Below are positions 1-11,375 of a stretch of DNA of 64,000 nucleotides, one piece after another. Numbering within the stretch: position 1 is the stretch's first letter; each line of letters opens with the position of its first letter. Location of the stretch: the NCBI RefSeq assembly GCF_947507565.1, contig NC_089188.1, positions 2,232,001-2,296,000 of the forward strand. The letters run 5' to 3'. This DNA is from Oscarella lobularis (lineage: Eukaryota > Porifera > Homoscleromorpha > Homosclerophorida > Oscarellidae). The notes under the pieces are model-generated. The model was not told the origin of the DNA. It made no database searches and saw only the letters and a list, made by a program, of their open reading frames with translations. Made by a program: the position numbers and the translations under genes.

Positions 1-1715
1 AAGTTCTCAATCCGTATCTGGGCCTCCTAAAAATTGTAAGTTTGAATTTTAAATGTTGTCACGTGATCTGATTTTTTTTCAGCTCGGATGGCGTCCCGTC
101 GTTCAAAATGTCACCATCTTTCGACGCACTTTCAACCAAATCTATTTGCTCTTCATTTTCAGTCTTCTCATAGCAAGTTACGTTCTCAAGATTTTTGTCT
201 GCGATTCATCTATTGCGACTGGGCCAACGATTAGTACTCCGCATGTAAATAGGACTGGGCTGCCTACGAGAGTGCCTGCTCACTCAATAGTGCCAGCTGC
301 AACGGTGAGAAAGTGATCAATTGCATGTACTGCTTAATTAAGAGGGATGTACTGTATTGATTAGCGGACTTGGCACTGTCGTCATTTATTCACGACGTAC
401 CTTATTCCCGAGTCGATTCACGGTCTTGCCTACGTCTACTTGTTTTATCATTTTCGGATCAAGGAAACTGAGCAGCTCTCGTCCCTTGTGCAGACGGTAA
501 TGTTCTTTGTATGGTGGAAAACCCTTCTGCAATGGGCTCTTCTCCCCTAGGTTTTTCTTCAATCGTGCAATATTCAATCTACTCGAAAATCACAGCGGAA
601 ACTTATTACGATTCTCAGGCAATTCTAACTCAAATGTTTTCTTGTTTTTTTTGGTTGACGTCGTAGTTCGTTCTCTAGGATGTTTCTAGTTTTGGGATGC
701 GTCTGGGTTGGGATGACGGTTTTGTCAATTTGTCTTCAAGTTGCTAACCAATATGTGAACAAGAGCGAAAGAGGCAATGTGAACTATAACGATTGGCAGA
801 TCACTGTCGTCGTCTGCGGTCATTTCATTGTCAATCTCGTCTACATGGCCATTGCTTTGAACTACTGCACCCAATGCCAACTACTTATACATTACGTCCA
901 ATACATTCTCCTGTGCATACAGGAAAGAAGTCTAGAATTGAAAAGAGTCATGCAGGTGAGTGCGTTGATACAAGAGGGCTCTTCAAGTAAGAACTTCTCT
1001 ATTTTAGGATGTATTCAAATTGAAACGATTTGTGAGTCGTCTAAATGGGCAAATGGCTACGGCTACGTCCTTATGTCTATTTTCTCAAGCGAACTGGTTT
1101 CTTTTTGGTATAGTTGACTCGATTTTGATTCGTGCTTGTCCCTACGTCATATCTGCAGGCTTTGTCAACTTTTTGAAGAGATTTTACAACGACCGGACTT
1201 CTTCAAGCGCAATATCTTGGACTCACGCCGCTCTTTTTCCGCTTCTCTGGCTCTTTGCTTTGGCTCCCGTTCTCATTCAGGTAAAGATTTGATTTTTAGT
1301 AAGAAAACGTCATCTTTTTTTGGCAGGCTTCAAGACTGACAACTATTTGTTCAAAGCTTCGATTTTCTGGCTTAACTGTTCGTCTGTTTGGATATCAAAA
1401 TTGCTCTCCAATCGACTTGGATTCGTTTTCGAGTTTTCTTTTGACTGCCAAAATGGAGGTGAGTGTCTCTCTAGCCACAGTGGAACCTCTTTCCAAACAT
1501 GAATGCTCTAAAAATCAGTTGTGTCCCACTAGTAGAGAGATTCCACTGTACATACTAGTAGTGGTGCATATGTCATTGATTGTGTGTATTAGGCAAAATT
1601 GTTTGCTTTTCCCATTAGTCGCAAGGTAGTGATTGGTCTAATATCTGGTGCCGGTATCATCTTTTTATTGCTCGTGCAACTGGATCCGTCTGTGCAATTG
1701 TCGATACGTATCTAG
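1..1715 (+). CDS. GRL-like multipass membrane protein, copy 1 (5' end outside window)
   Basis: The window opens inside an exon (to 35). Further exons can be read at 83-304, 365-496, about 549-618, 679-956, about 1009-1108, 1191-1280, 1327-1459 and 1594-1715 (stop TAG 1713-1715). The protein has about seven hydrophobic segments. An N-terminal stretch reads NPYLGLLKILGWRP, a cytoplasmic-loop/TM motif reads FVSRLNGQMATATSLCLF, and the C-terminal segment ends in LLLVQLDP. The order matches the gustatory-receptor-like family: RP-x-L-G-x-P near TM1, an N-x2-G-x-L region before TM5, and a TM7 ending in Q-hydrophobic in place of the insect TY-x5-QF. Copy 2 follows immediately with the same intron positions. 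The intron after about 618 appears to use a GC donor (AG|GCAATT) where copy 2 has AG|GTCAGG. Role unknown; insect relatives are ligand-gated cation channels. Family placement is inferred from motifs and topology only. Confidence 0.6.
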
Positions 1716-1825
1716 GTACAGTAGTCGCTATTTTCGAAATACGATACGCATTCTACGCAACGTGCGCACCATTAGACGCAGCTGTCTGCTCGTCCACTCA
1801 GCACAAAAGTGAAAGAACGTGAAGG

Positions 1826-3759
1826 ATGTCCGATCTAAGCGGCAGTTTGCCTTCTCTGATGTCATCGACCGACGAGTTATCGGTAATCGTTTCGAAAATG
1901 CGCTATACGTCAATCGAATTCCTCTTTTTCCCAGCTTTTATCGTCGCGGAGCCGCGGCAAAGAGAGCGCGATCAGTTCGGAATACGACTACGTAGACGTG
2001 CAGGTTTGCACACGCTTAATCGAACGAAAACGAGAACAAAGCCAAGGGAAATCGTGCTTGGATTAGATCCCTGACGTGGGCGGAGCCTTTAGACGCTCAG
2101 CTGCCACGAGCGCGGCATTGCGAAGCTGCGAGAAGACCGTCCATCGACCCTACTTAATCGTAATGTCACTGGTAAGTCTTTGAAACTCCCATGCACTTTC
2201 GAAGTAGACTGGGGGCCCTTTTCAGCTCGCTTGGCGACCGCTCGTCGTCAATAGCGTCTTATGGAAGAAGATTTTGAATCGAGCCTATTGTCTGCTCATT
2301 TTTGGGTTATTGGTGACGAGTTACGTCATCAGGATCTTACTCTGTCAGAGATCCTATCATCCGCACAATTTGGCTGATATGAAAATTCACCATAATCATC
2401 GCAAAAATATTTCAGCGGCTACCGTAGGGCCATCGGTATGGAAACCCATTAAAATTGACTTTTTAAAGTATGTCTTTGGTCTTTAGACAATTCCTTTTGA
2501 TCGACTCACAAAGCATTGTTCTCATGTTGTATCGTCTGTTGTTATCCCTGAGACAATTCATCTACTGGCTTACGTCTTTGTTTTTGTTCTTTATCGAATT
2601 AGAGAGAGCGAACAGCTATCGTCGCTAATGGAAACGGTATGACTCGAGAAGGGGAGGAAAGCGATTGGATTATATATAACGTGGAGCTTTTTAGGTTTTT
2701 ATACAGACTGTCAATCAACAGTCAAGTAGGATTTCTCACAGGCGACTCGTTTTAACGTTGAGGTCAGGAATTATTTTTGAAAAATTTTTATTTGATTTTT
2801 TTCTTATTCTAGATCGTTTCTTGTTGTTGGTTTTCTTTGGCTTGTCGTTTCTATTCTGGCTCGTACTTTCGATATTGTGGATGTTGTTCATTCGGGAAAT
2901 TCGCGAATTATTGCGGGACTGATTTTATTGGATTTGATTAGTCACCTGGTCATCAATCTCGTCTTTACTGCGATTGTTCTGAACTATTGCACACAGTGCC
3001 AACTTCTCATTTTCTTCGTTCGCTGCATTCTTCTCAGCATTGAAGAACGAACACTCGAATTGGACGACATCATGAAGGCAAGACAAATCATAATAAATGA
3101 ATAAATAAATGAGAAAAAATTACGCGAGCAGAAAGCTCATTCTGTGAAGAAATTTATGAGTGGACTTAACGGTCAAATAGGCACAGCAACGAGCTTGTGC
3201 CTGTTCGGTTTTGCAGATCTGCTGGGACTAGGTACAGTACTCCAATCTCCCTTTCTCATTATTTATGTACTCTACTAAGGAATATTTGAATTTCTTGTTA
3301 TGATGTTAAAAGAGCATCGCACTTCTCTCTCAGTCGCTCACAACGTTTTATTTATCTTGATGTGGCTGTTTTTGGTGGCTGTAATATTAGCCCAGGTTTG
3401 TATTGACTTGTATTGAGGCGAATTCTTGCGAGGGTTCGTCTGTTTATAGGCGTGCAGGCTGAGTGGAATGTGCGAGAAATTGAGGCAAGCTGGCTTAGCG
3501 GTTCGCGTCTTTGGATATCGAGCTTGCTCCTCCATTGATCTGCATTCTTTTATGGCATTTCTCGCTTCTCTGAAAATGGACGTGAGTTGTTCCGACTTCG
3601 TAGTGAAGTGCGAATTGATTTTGATTTTTTTTTTAGGCCAAGTTATTTGCCGTGCCGATGAAAAAGGGAGCCGTGCTTGGGATCACGACTATTGCGCTTT
3701 TAATCGTGCTTCTTCTCATCCAACTCGATCCGAAAGTCGGTAAGTACGTTAATTTTTAG
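1826..3759 (+). CDS. GRL-like multipass membrane protein, copy 2
   Basis: Complete tandem paralogue of the preceding gene. The start ATG at 1826 begins MSDLSGSLPSLMSS, a short Ser-rich cytoplasmic head, followed by small exons near 1938-2001 and 2070-2180. The next exons read HRPYLIVMSLLAWRPLVV and then TM1. Later exons give FDRLTKHCSHVV, IRESEQLSSLMET, LNYCTQCQLLIFFVRCILLS, FMSGLNGQIGTATSLCLFG and VRVFGYRACSSIDLHSFMAF. The last exon ends KLFAVPMKKGAVLGITTIAL followed by a TM closing in LLLIQLDP. If unspliced the stop is TAG 3757-3759; a consensus donor (GTAAGT at 3740) could instead add a short tail encoded near 3820-3880. Exon boundaries match copy 1, so the two arose by tandem gene duplication. 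The topology and motifs resemble the insect GR/OR superfamily. Alternative: an unrelated 7TM family. Confidence 0.6.
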
Positions 3760-4037
3760 AAAGCGAGACATCTGTTCGAACTCGGGTTCTATTCTAATGA
3801 AATTCTAATGAGTTGATAGCACTCGAGGATGGAGAAAGCCTTCGGGGTTCGGGGGGAAAAATGGTACAAGTAAGACTCCCTTATTATTCGCTCAAACACA
3901 CACGCGCTTCCGAAAATTATCTTAACAATAATACACCATCGGAATACAAAGTCGCACTACACAAAAAATACGGATTAGAAGTAAAGCGTATACAAGAAAC
4001 AGATCATACTCATACCCCGCTACTACTACACCTAATT

Positions 4038-7000
4038 CTACCCTGTATTAGCATCGTCATCATCGTTAGTAGCTTCAGTGTACAATTCCATTGCTTTTCT
4101 AGCTTCAAGCCTAGCCTTTTCGACGTCATCTGGACTACGTTCGGCTTCCGCCAACTCGTCGCCGCCGCCGCCGCCGCTACCGCCGCCGCCGCCGGGGGGA
4201 GAACCCTTCAGTATACCACTACTAGACAAAAATACGAAGTTATCTTCCAATTCTTCTTCGTCGTCTTCCTCATCAGCGCCGACGCTGTTCTCCACGGCGG
4301 CCGGCGCCGGCGACGAGTCAGTCTCTCCCCCGCCGCCTCCGCCACCGTCGCCGTCGCCTTTTTCTTCTACATCTACTTCTATTTCAACGTGACTCATTTC
4401 CTCAATATGAACCCTAGGAAGATCGTCGCCGTCGCCGTCGCCGTCGCCGTCGTCGAAGCCGTTCTCCGCTCCCGCCGACGACAATCCCTGTTCGCTCTCG
4501 GGTAGCGGCGACTCTTCCTCTTCCTCGACTCGAATTGAAAACGCTTTCACTTCGACCGATTTGTCGTCGACGGCAACGGCGTGACCGACGGTGGCGCTGA
4601 AGCTGTAATCGCCGCTTCTCTCCTCCGAATCGTCGGAATCGTCTTCCGAGTCGACTTGAGCGACGGGCCCGTCGCTGCTCTCCTTATTCATCATTTCGAA
4701 CGCCAATTCCGTCGTGTATTTTTGACCGCGCGCGTTTTCTTCTTTCGGCTGATCGGCTTCGCTCAATTTCGAAAAATCCGCCCAGCCGCCGCCGCCGTCG
4801 CTGCCGACGAAATCCTCGTTTTTCATATCGGTCGGCTCCTGAGCCCACTCCGGAACCTCGATCTCCATGTTGACCTGTTTCAAGTCGCTGCCCGCCGTCC
4901 ACTCGAAATGAACGCCGCCTTCCTCGTCGTCGTCATCCTCATCGTCGTCATCGTCAGAAAAGCGTCGCGAGTTGGATTGCGCCGCCGCTGTCGTTTCATC
5001 ATCATTACGCCCGTCAAACGTCAGTTCTCTTTCTTCCCATTCTCCGTCTCCGTCTCCGTCTCCGCCGCCGCCTTCCTCATCCTCGTCCTCCTCATCGTCA
5101 CTTTCGTCATACGGTTTGATTTTCTGCTGACAGCACGCTTCGAACAGCGCCCCCGCGCCCGGATTCTCGTCAGCCGGCACGGAAAAATCGAAAAAAAGAA
5201 TACGATCGAACTTTGCCGCCGCCGTATTGTCAGCGCTGGGGAATTCCTCCTCGTCGAAACCGAACGTCTCAACGAAATCATTGCTCATCTGCTGCGTTTG
5301 ATAATGAACGTATTCCTGTTGCTGTTCCGACTCGTACATGGGCGGAAATCCGTGCGGCGTCGCGGAGAAATCGTCGCCGCTGTCGCCCGATTCGTCGAAC
5401 GACGCCAGCATCGGTCGTTTACCGCCTAAATTCACCTCGTTTTTCCGTCGCAAATCGGAGAGCGTTCCCGCGGTGAAATCGTCCCACTGGCGACGTTCCT
5501 CTTCGGGGAGTCGATCGATGATCGCCGCGACGGACGGATCGGAATCGGCGAGCTGAGCGACGTGCTCCGCTATTCGCGTCAGATGACCCATGTAGCCGAG
5601 ACGATGCCGACGCGATTTGAGCGCGACGTCGTTCGCCTGCGAACCGCGAACGATTCGCTGGAGAAGTTGAGCGTCGGTGAGAAGCGAAGCGAAGAGAGGA
5701 CTCGCGCCGCCGCCGCCGCCGCCGCCGCCGGTGCCGTCGCCGTCGCCCGCCACCGCCGTCGCCATCCCGGACATAATAACGGAGATGACGGCCTGTTCGA
5801 CTTGCATGTGAAGAAAGTTGTTGAGCTCGAAATCGAAGAAGAGATCGAGGAGAATTTGCATGGTGTTCAAGGCGATGAATTGATTTTGAACGTCGTCGAC
5901 GCCCGTGTGAAATAGCGCGACGATGAGCCGAACGAGTTGGAGACGCGCGTTGCCGAGCGGCACGATTCTATCCCCGCCGCTCGACTCGATCTCCTCCACG
6001 TGCGTCGGCGCGCGCGTTAGCATTTCCTGAACGCGCGGCAATTCGGCGCTGATCGCCTTAACGATTTTAACGACGCCCGGCGAGAGAGGAGCGAAGCGTT
6101 CGACTTCGGGAGGCGGATTCGATTGGGGCCCGGATGCCGCCGTTTGCCGCAAACTGGACATAGGCGGAAGTTGCGCCGCCGTCTCCTCGGGAACGATCTG
6201 TCGTTCCATGAGAACTAACAAGACGTTGATTCCGTTGATAAGCGGCTGATCTTTCTCCTCCGTCGACTTCAATACGTTGTCCAGGAGATGGCTCATCGTA
6301 TCCGCGTCCTCTAGAGTTTGTAAGAGGACGTCCGGGATAGCTGGCGTTGTTGGAGTCCCAGCGTCCGACCCGGCGACGTTGCGTAGATACGGACTATCAC
6401 GTGACATTCGCGTCATATCGCAGAGCGCTTGGGAAGCGTTGCCTTGACGCGCTTCCTCCACGTCGACGCGGATTAAATCGATGAGATTGGGAACGAGACG
6501 CGAGTCGTTGAGCCAGGCGGTGACTTCGGCGCGCAGAACGGCGTTCTCGCAGCAGGACGTGAGCACGACGACGAGATCCATGATCGCCGACGTGTCGATG
6601 TGCGCGAGAAGAACGTTGACGGCGTTCTCGCGCGTTTGCATGAAGCGGAGCATTTCGGCGGGCTTTTGCTTGAGAAGAACGGCGACGACTTTGCTGAAAT
6701 AGCTCGCGAGAAGGGAATCGAGACGTTCGTCCGTCTCGATGAACGACCACAGTTTGGCGAGGAGATAATCGTCCGATATCAATTTATTGATTATCGGTTC
6801 GATTTCCGATGTGAGGATGTTGCACGCCATGTTCGAACGCTTGTATTTCGTTTTTAGATCTGCGGTGGGGTCCACGTTGGTTACCAAGGTGATTAATTCC
6901 TCCATGATCCGGGGTTCGACGAGGAAGTCAATTAACTTGACGTTGTTTCCCTTACATTCCTACGACCGGAAACCGCCTGGAGGGGAAATTGGAAATTTTA

Positions 7001-7119
7001 CTAGCGCGCGTTACCTGCAAGACGTCGTCTTCGTCGAGCAATTGAGAGAGCGTGCAATCGTCTTTCGACAATAGAACGTCGATTGCCGACGGCGTCTGCT
7101 GATTGAAGTTCCAGAACAT
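4038..7119 (-). CDS. PPP6R3-like: PP6 phosphatase regulatory subunit (SAPS domain)
   Basis: Two exons: 7015-7119 (35 codons, MFWNFNQQTPSAIDVLLSKD) and 4038-6959, giving 1008 aa. The N-terminus is the SAPS-family signature (human PP6R1-3 begin MFWKFDLHTSS). It is followed by the family block E-C-K-x-N-x-K-L-I-D-F-L across the splice junction and MEELITLVT. Residues 1 to about 480 form the helical-repeat SAPS domain that docks the PP6 catalytic subunit. The C-terminal half is acidic and low complexity, with D/E and Gly runs, typical of the disordered tails of this family. PP6 complexes act in cell-cycle control, DNA-damage and NF-kB signalling. The intron (6960-7014) has GT-AG ends. The gene is head-to-head with the EBP-like gene and tail-to-tail with GRL copy 2. 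Which vertebrate paralogue (R1, R2 or R3) it matches cannot be decided. Confidence 0.93.
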
Positions 7120-7518
7120 GGTGTTCCTGGAGAAAAACGAGAGATAATTCGCGCGCGTTAGTCGAGGAACTTTGGCCGACGTTTCGCGATTTCCTATCGG
7201 ATCATCGTCGCGCGCGTGTTTCCCGCCTTCCGACGGGGGTTGCGTAACGTCGATTTTCGGTTCGATATCGCGCGACGCGCGTCACCTACTCGCGTTGGCC
7301 CACGCGGACGCGATTCGGTTCGAGTTCGGAGCGTGCGCTAGCGTTCGAAGGGCGTTCGGCTTGTCGAGTCGCACCGATTCGGATCGTCGAGTCCGGTTCG
7401 AAGGAAAAATCGACGCCTTTTCTATTCAATATGGCTGAAGGCCAGGAACGGTTGAGTGCGCATGTATGTGCTTGATATCAACGGTGAAAAACAACTTTTT
7501 GATCTCCCGCGTCGGGCC
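7120..7518. promoter_or_regulatory. Bidirectional promoter region between PPP6R and EBPL-like genes
   Basis: About 400 bases separate the two divergent start codons. The stretch is GC- and CpG-rich, with repeated CGCGCG motifs near 7150, 7210 and 7270. No gene was recognised in it. An in-frame upstream ATG at 7462 and another ATG at 7430 lie just before the chosen EBPL start. Promoter function is inferred from position and composition. Confidence 0.5.
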
Positions 7519-8349
<831 letters not shown>

Positions 8350-8486
8350 AAAAAATCCGAACGATTAAGATGACAAGCGTTTTTCGTAGCTTCTGCTTTT
8401 CACCCTTGTTCGTACCAGTACTGTACTACCTTTTTCTTACGCAGCACGTGTCAGGACCACGTGACGACGCGCAGTCATCCGGCTTC

Positions 8487-10961
8487 ATGATGGACCGTTC
8501 TCCCACTTCGGACGACGAAATGGACCCCGCAGTAAGGCGTCCGGATGCCGCGCACATCCCCTAATTCTCTACTCGACTAGATGGGAGATTTTGACGCGCA
8601 ATACGCAATCGAGGACGAAGAAAACGAAGACGATGAAGAGGAAAGCGTCGTGGAATCGGCCGAACGAGTGCGCAGCCGATGTCTCAACGCGTTCTCGGAG
8701 AAGGACGCCATAATGGAACCGTCCGTGTTCGCCGTGCTTCGACAGTAAGCGCGTAAAAGAAGGAGGGGCCCCCCCTTTTACTCCCTTTTCCTTCTAGCTA
8801 CTTCCAAAGCGACGGCAAGCCCGAAGAAGTCGTCCAACGGCTCTCCGAGAGCTACGTCGGCTTCGCGCAGGCGACGAACGTTCTCGTGAGCTGGCTCGGC
8901 GCATCGGGCGTCGGTTCCGACGAAATCGACGTCATCGTGTACGGGCACTTGAAGGAGCTCGTGCGAAAGCACTTCGATCCGCGCAAAGCCGATTCGATTT
9001 TCATCGATTCGGGAGCGGTGAGAAAAGAAGAGAATATTTTGAAATTTTTTTGACGTCATCTTTTGCCTGCGTAGACGCCCACGTGGCTGGAAAAAATGAT
9101 AGCGCATCAGACGTGGCGTGAATTATTTTACGAGCTCGCCGAACAGTATCCCGAATGTGTCCTATTAAATTTTGCCATCAAGGTATGATAAGAGAAATCG
9201 AGTATTTATATTATTATAAAGGGGGCGGGGTCTACTGTGTTGTAGCTGATATCTGATGCGGGATATCAGTCCGAAATAACGAGCGGTGCAACGGCTTCGC
9301 ATCAAATCGACGTCTTTACGCGACTTCTTAAAACGTCTATAGCGAAGTTTCTCGAAGGCGGCGAGAGCGTCATAGAAAGCCACATTGCCGAATTTTCAGT
9401 AATAATGATGAAATAATTAATTAATGAATTTCTCATGCGTAATTTTCTCTCTAGAAAGTCGTTTTCTATTCCCAGCACACGCTGCTCTATACCGAAGCCG
9501 TTCTGCACGCGTTTGCGTCGGAGCCGACGCCGCACAAGCTTCCCACGTTGCGACGGCTCATTCAAGAGCTCCAGCTCCAAGACAAGTGAGAGCGTGACGT
9601 CACGCTACCTCTCCTTTGTGACGTCACGCTACCTCTCCTTTGTGACGTCATTTCTCTAGATCAACGGGTGCAATGAAGATAGGCATGTTCATGGACGAGT
9701 CTTATCGATTTCCGCGCGTTCTCGCGATTCTTTTGTCCATCTTGAGTCGCAATTCGTTGACTCCTGGCGATATTGTAGTCGTGAGTTCGCCATGGCGACG
9801 ATTTGACCCGGATAAATATTTTCTTTTTTCTTTAGTTGCATGAAATCTTCTCGAAACCCGACCCGCCTCCAGTTGAAATTATTCGAATACCACGCCTCTT
9901 TGGTAAGAGCCGAGTCTCCGACCGCTTTTACAATTATCCAGGGTTTTTTTTGTGAAGACTTGCTTGTGAACGGCCTATTCAAGCCGAACACAAGCGTTAG
10001 ACCGCAATTCATTTCTAAGTATGCGTACTTGCTTGCCTATATGTCAAGTGTGCAAGAAACTTGGGAGGAAGTGAGTGGGACTGGAGCACCCCCGTAAACG
10101 TAATATTTCTAAATAATTTAGGGTGGGCGGGTCTCCATTGATAGCGAAGAGATGCAGCCAACTTTGGCTGCAATTAGTAGAGCTCAGATTCTCTGCCAAC
10201 AATCCAGTCACTCGCCGAGTGATTTATTATCAGAATTAGCTGAATTTTATGAATTATTAACGTACGCGTGTGCAGCGGGAAAAGAAGTCTTAGATTTTAT
10301 GATAATGAATATGCAGATATCCGTCGGTGTCGATGGGCGTATTGCGTTGGGTTCAAGGCATCGTTGCTGATCCGAATTGTTTTAATTTGACGACGGAGAC
10401 GACGCCAGTTCAACTGGTCATTCTTGACGAGGTAAAATATATAGCAATGTCATGTGATCTTATATCTATTTATTATAGATTTGCAGTCTGCATCCTCTTC
10501 AGCGTAATCGCGTCCTCTCCCTTTTGATATCTGTCTTTGAAGTCAATTATCCTGACCTAGAAGTCTTGTTACAGGTATAATGAAGTAGGATTTTTTTCTC
10601 TAACGCGCGCACTCTTTTCTAGCTGCGGCTCAAAAAAATAATAATGGATCGAATTGTGCACGTTTTTTCGTGTGGCCACATCCGGCCTGTGCTGTCGTTC
10701 ATTCAACAGTGCCTCACGTCCAAGTCAACTGACTTGTCCCTCATTCGTCACTTTGTTGTTGAGGTTGGTTCAATTTGTAACTAGATGCTTTTATTACTAT
10801 CGTCTGCATTCAAGGTGCTGCAGATTTTGAAGGCACCGTATTCGGCTGAATTGATGAACCTTTTCATGCCTATCGTTTCAGATGAAGATGTGACCAAACC
10901 CTTAGAGAAAATGCCTGAAATTGCTAACTTACTAGTTCAACTAAAACAGGCTTTTACGTGA
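8487..10961 (+). CDS. NELFCD: Negative elongation factor C/D
   Basis: Fourteen exons join in frame: 8487-8531, 8581-8744, 8798-9017, 9075-9182, 9246-9398, 9455-9585, 9660-9780, 9836-9902, 9958-10070, 10122-10261, 10317-10431, 10479-10574, 10623-10763 and 10815-10961. The product is 586 aa (human 590). After an acidic N-terminus come highly conserved blocks such as [78 protein letters not shown] and [22 protein letters not shown] bridges NELF-A and NELF-B in the complex that holds RNA polymerase II in promoter-proximal pausing. Introns are 48-65 bases, all GT-AG. An upstream in-frame ATG at 8370 would add a hydrophobic leader with no counterpart in the family, so 8487 was chosen. Confidence 0.96.
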
Positions 10962-11040
10962 TTATTTTACATAGCTAATAAATTATTGATTCATCGCAAA
11001 ATACGTAGTATTATACATCCGGGATATTAGCTTAAAAAGT

Positions 11041-11113
11041 GCCCGTATATTATAGGGTAACCGGCTTTTTGGCCAAAAACGACGAAAAGCCGTTTACCCT
11101 ACAATATACGGGC
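11041..11113. repeat. Fold-back hairpin 1
   Basis: The sequence begins GCCCGTATATTATAGGGTAA and ends with a near-perfect reverse complement, TTACCCTACAATATACGGGC. The inner arms CGGCTTTT/AAAAGCCG surround a loop of about 15 bases. The arm core GGGTAAnCGGCTTTT is shared with hairpin 2, so the two belong to one family. It lies between two convergent genes, so it could be a mobile fold-back (MITE-like) element or a 3'-end structure. Confidence 0.8.
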
Positions 11114-11180
11114 ATTTCCGTCTAGTTAATAACATAATATTAAGAGCAAAACGCTGGCAGCGAAAAAAACGTTTGCGCTG

Positions 11181-11255
11181 AGGCCCGTATGTCCGGGTAG
11201 GGTAAACGGTTTTCTCTTGTTTTTTCTTCAAAAGCCGTTTACCCTACCCGGGCCT
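11181..11255. repeat. Fold-back hairpin 2
   Basis: The left arm reads AGGCCCG...GGGTAGGGTAAACGG and the right arm CCGTTTACCCTACCCGGGCCT, with a T-rich loop. The arm core GGGTAAACGG matches hairpin 1, but the outer arm differs (GGGCCC-rich in place of the ATATACGGGC type). Confidence 0.8.
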
Positions 11256-11375
11256 AGGGGTGCAGATCTTCTAAAAAAAGTAGCCTTTATTAGATTACAT
11301 CAGAGATTACATATACGCGTAACCAAGCGCGTGAAGCCCCAGCAAAAATATAAAAAAAATTGAATGTGCGTTCCT

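Larger units (their letters stand above)
10962..11375. other. Convergent intergenic region (NELFCD 3' end / JIP3 3' end)
   Basis: No gene seen. It contains an AATAAA-type signal after NELFCD (near 10979), two related fold-back hairpins (annotated separately) and an AT-rich stretch before the JIP3 stop codon. Confidence 0.6.

Noticed and set aside
4581-5429. 282-codon plus-strand ORF opposite the PP6 subunit gene
   Set aside because: Antisense shadow of the acidic, GC-rich PPP6R coding exon; no domain of its own.
9591-9650. Short duplicated sequence GTGACGTCACGCTACCTCTCC in a NELFCD intron as a regulatory CRE pair
   Set aside because: A simple local duplication of about 27 bases inside an intron; nothing else indicates function.
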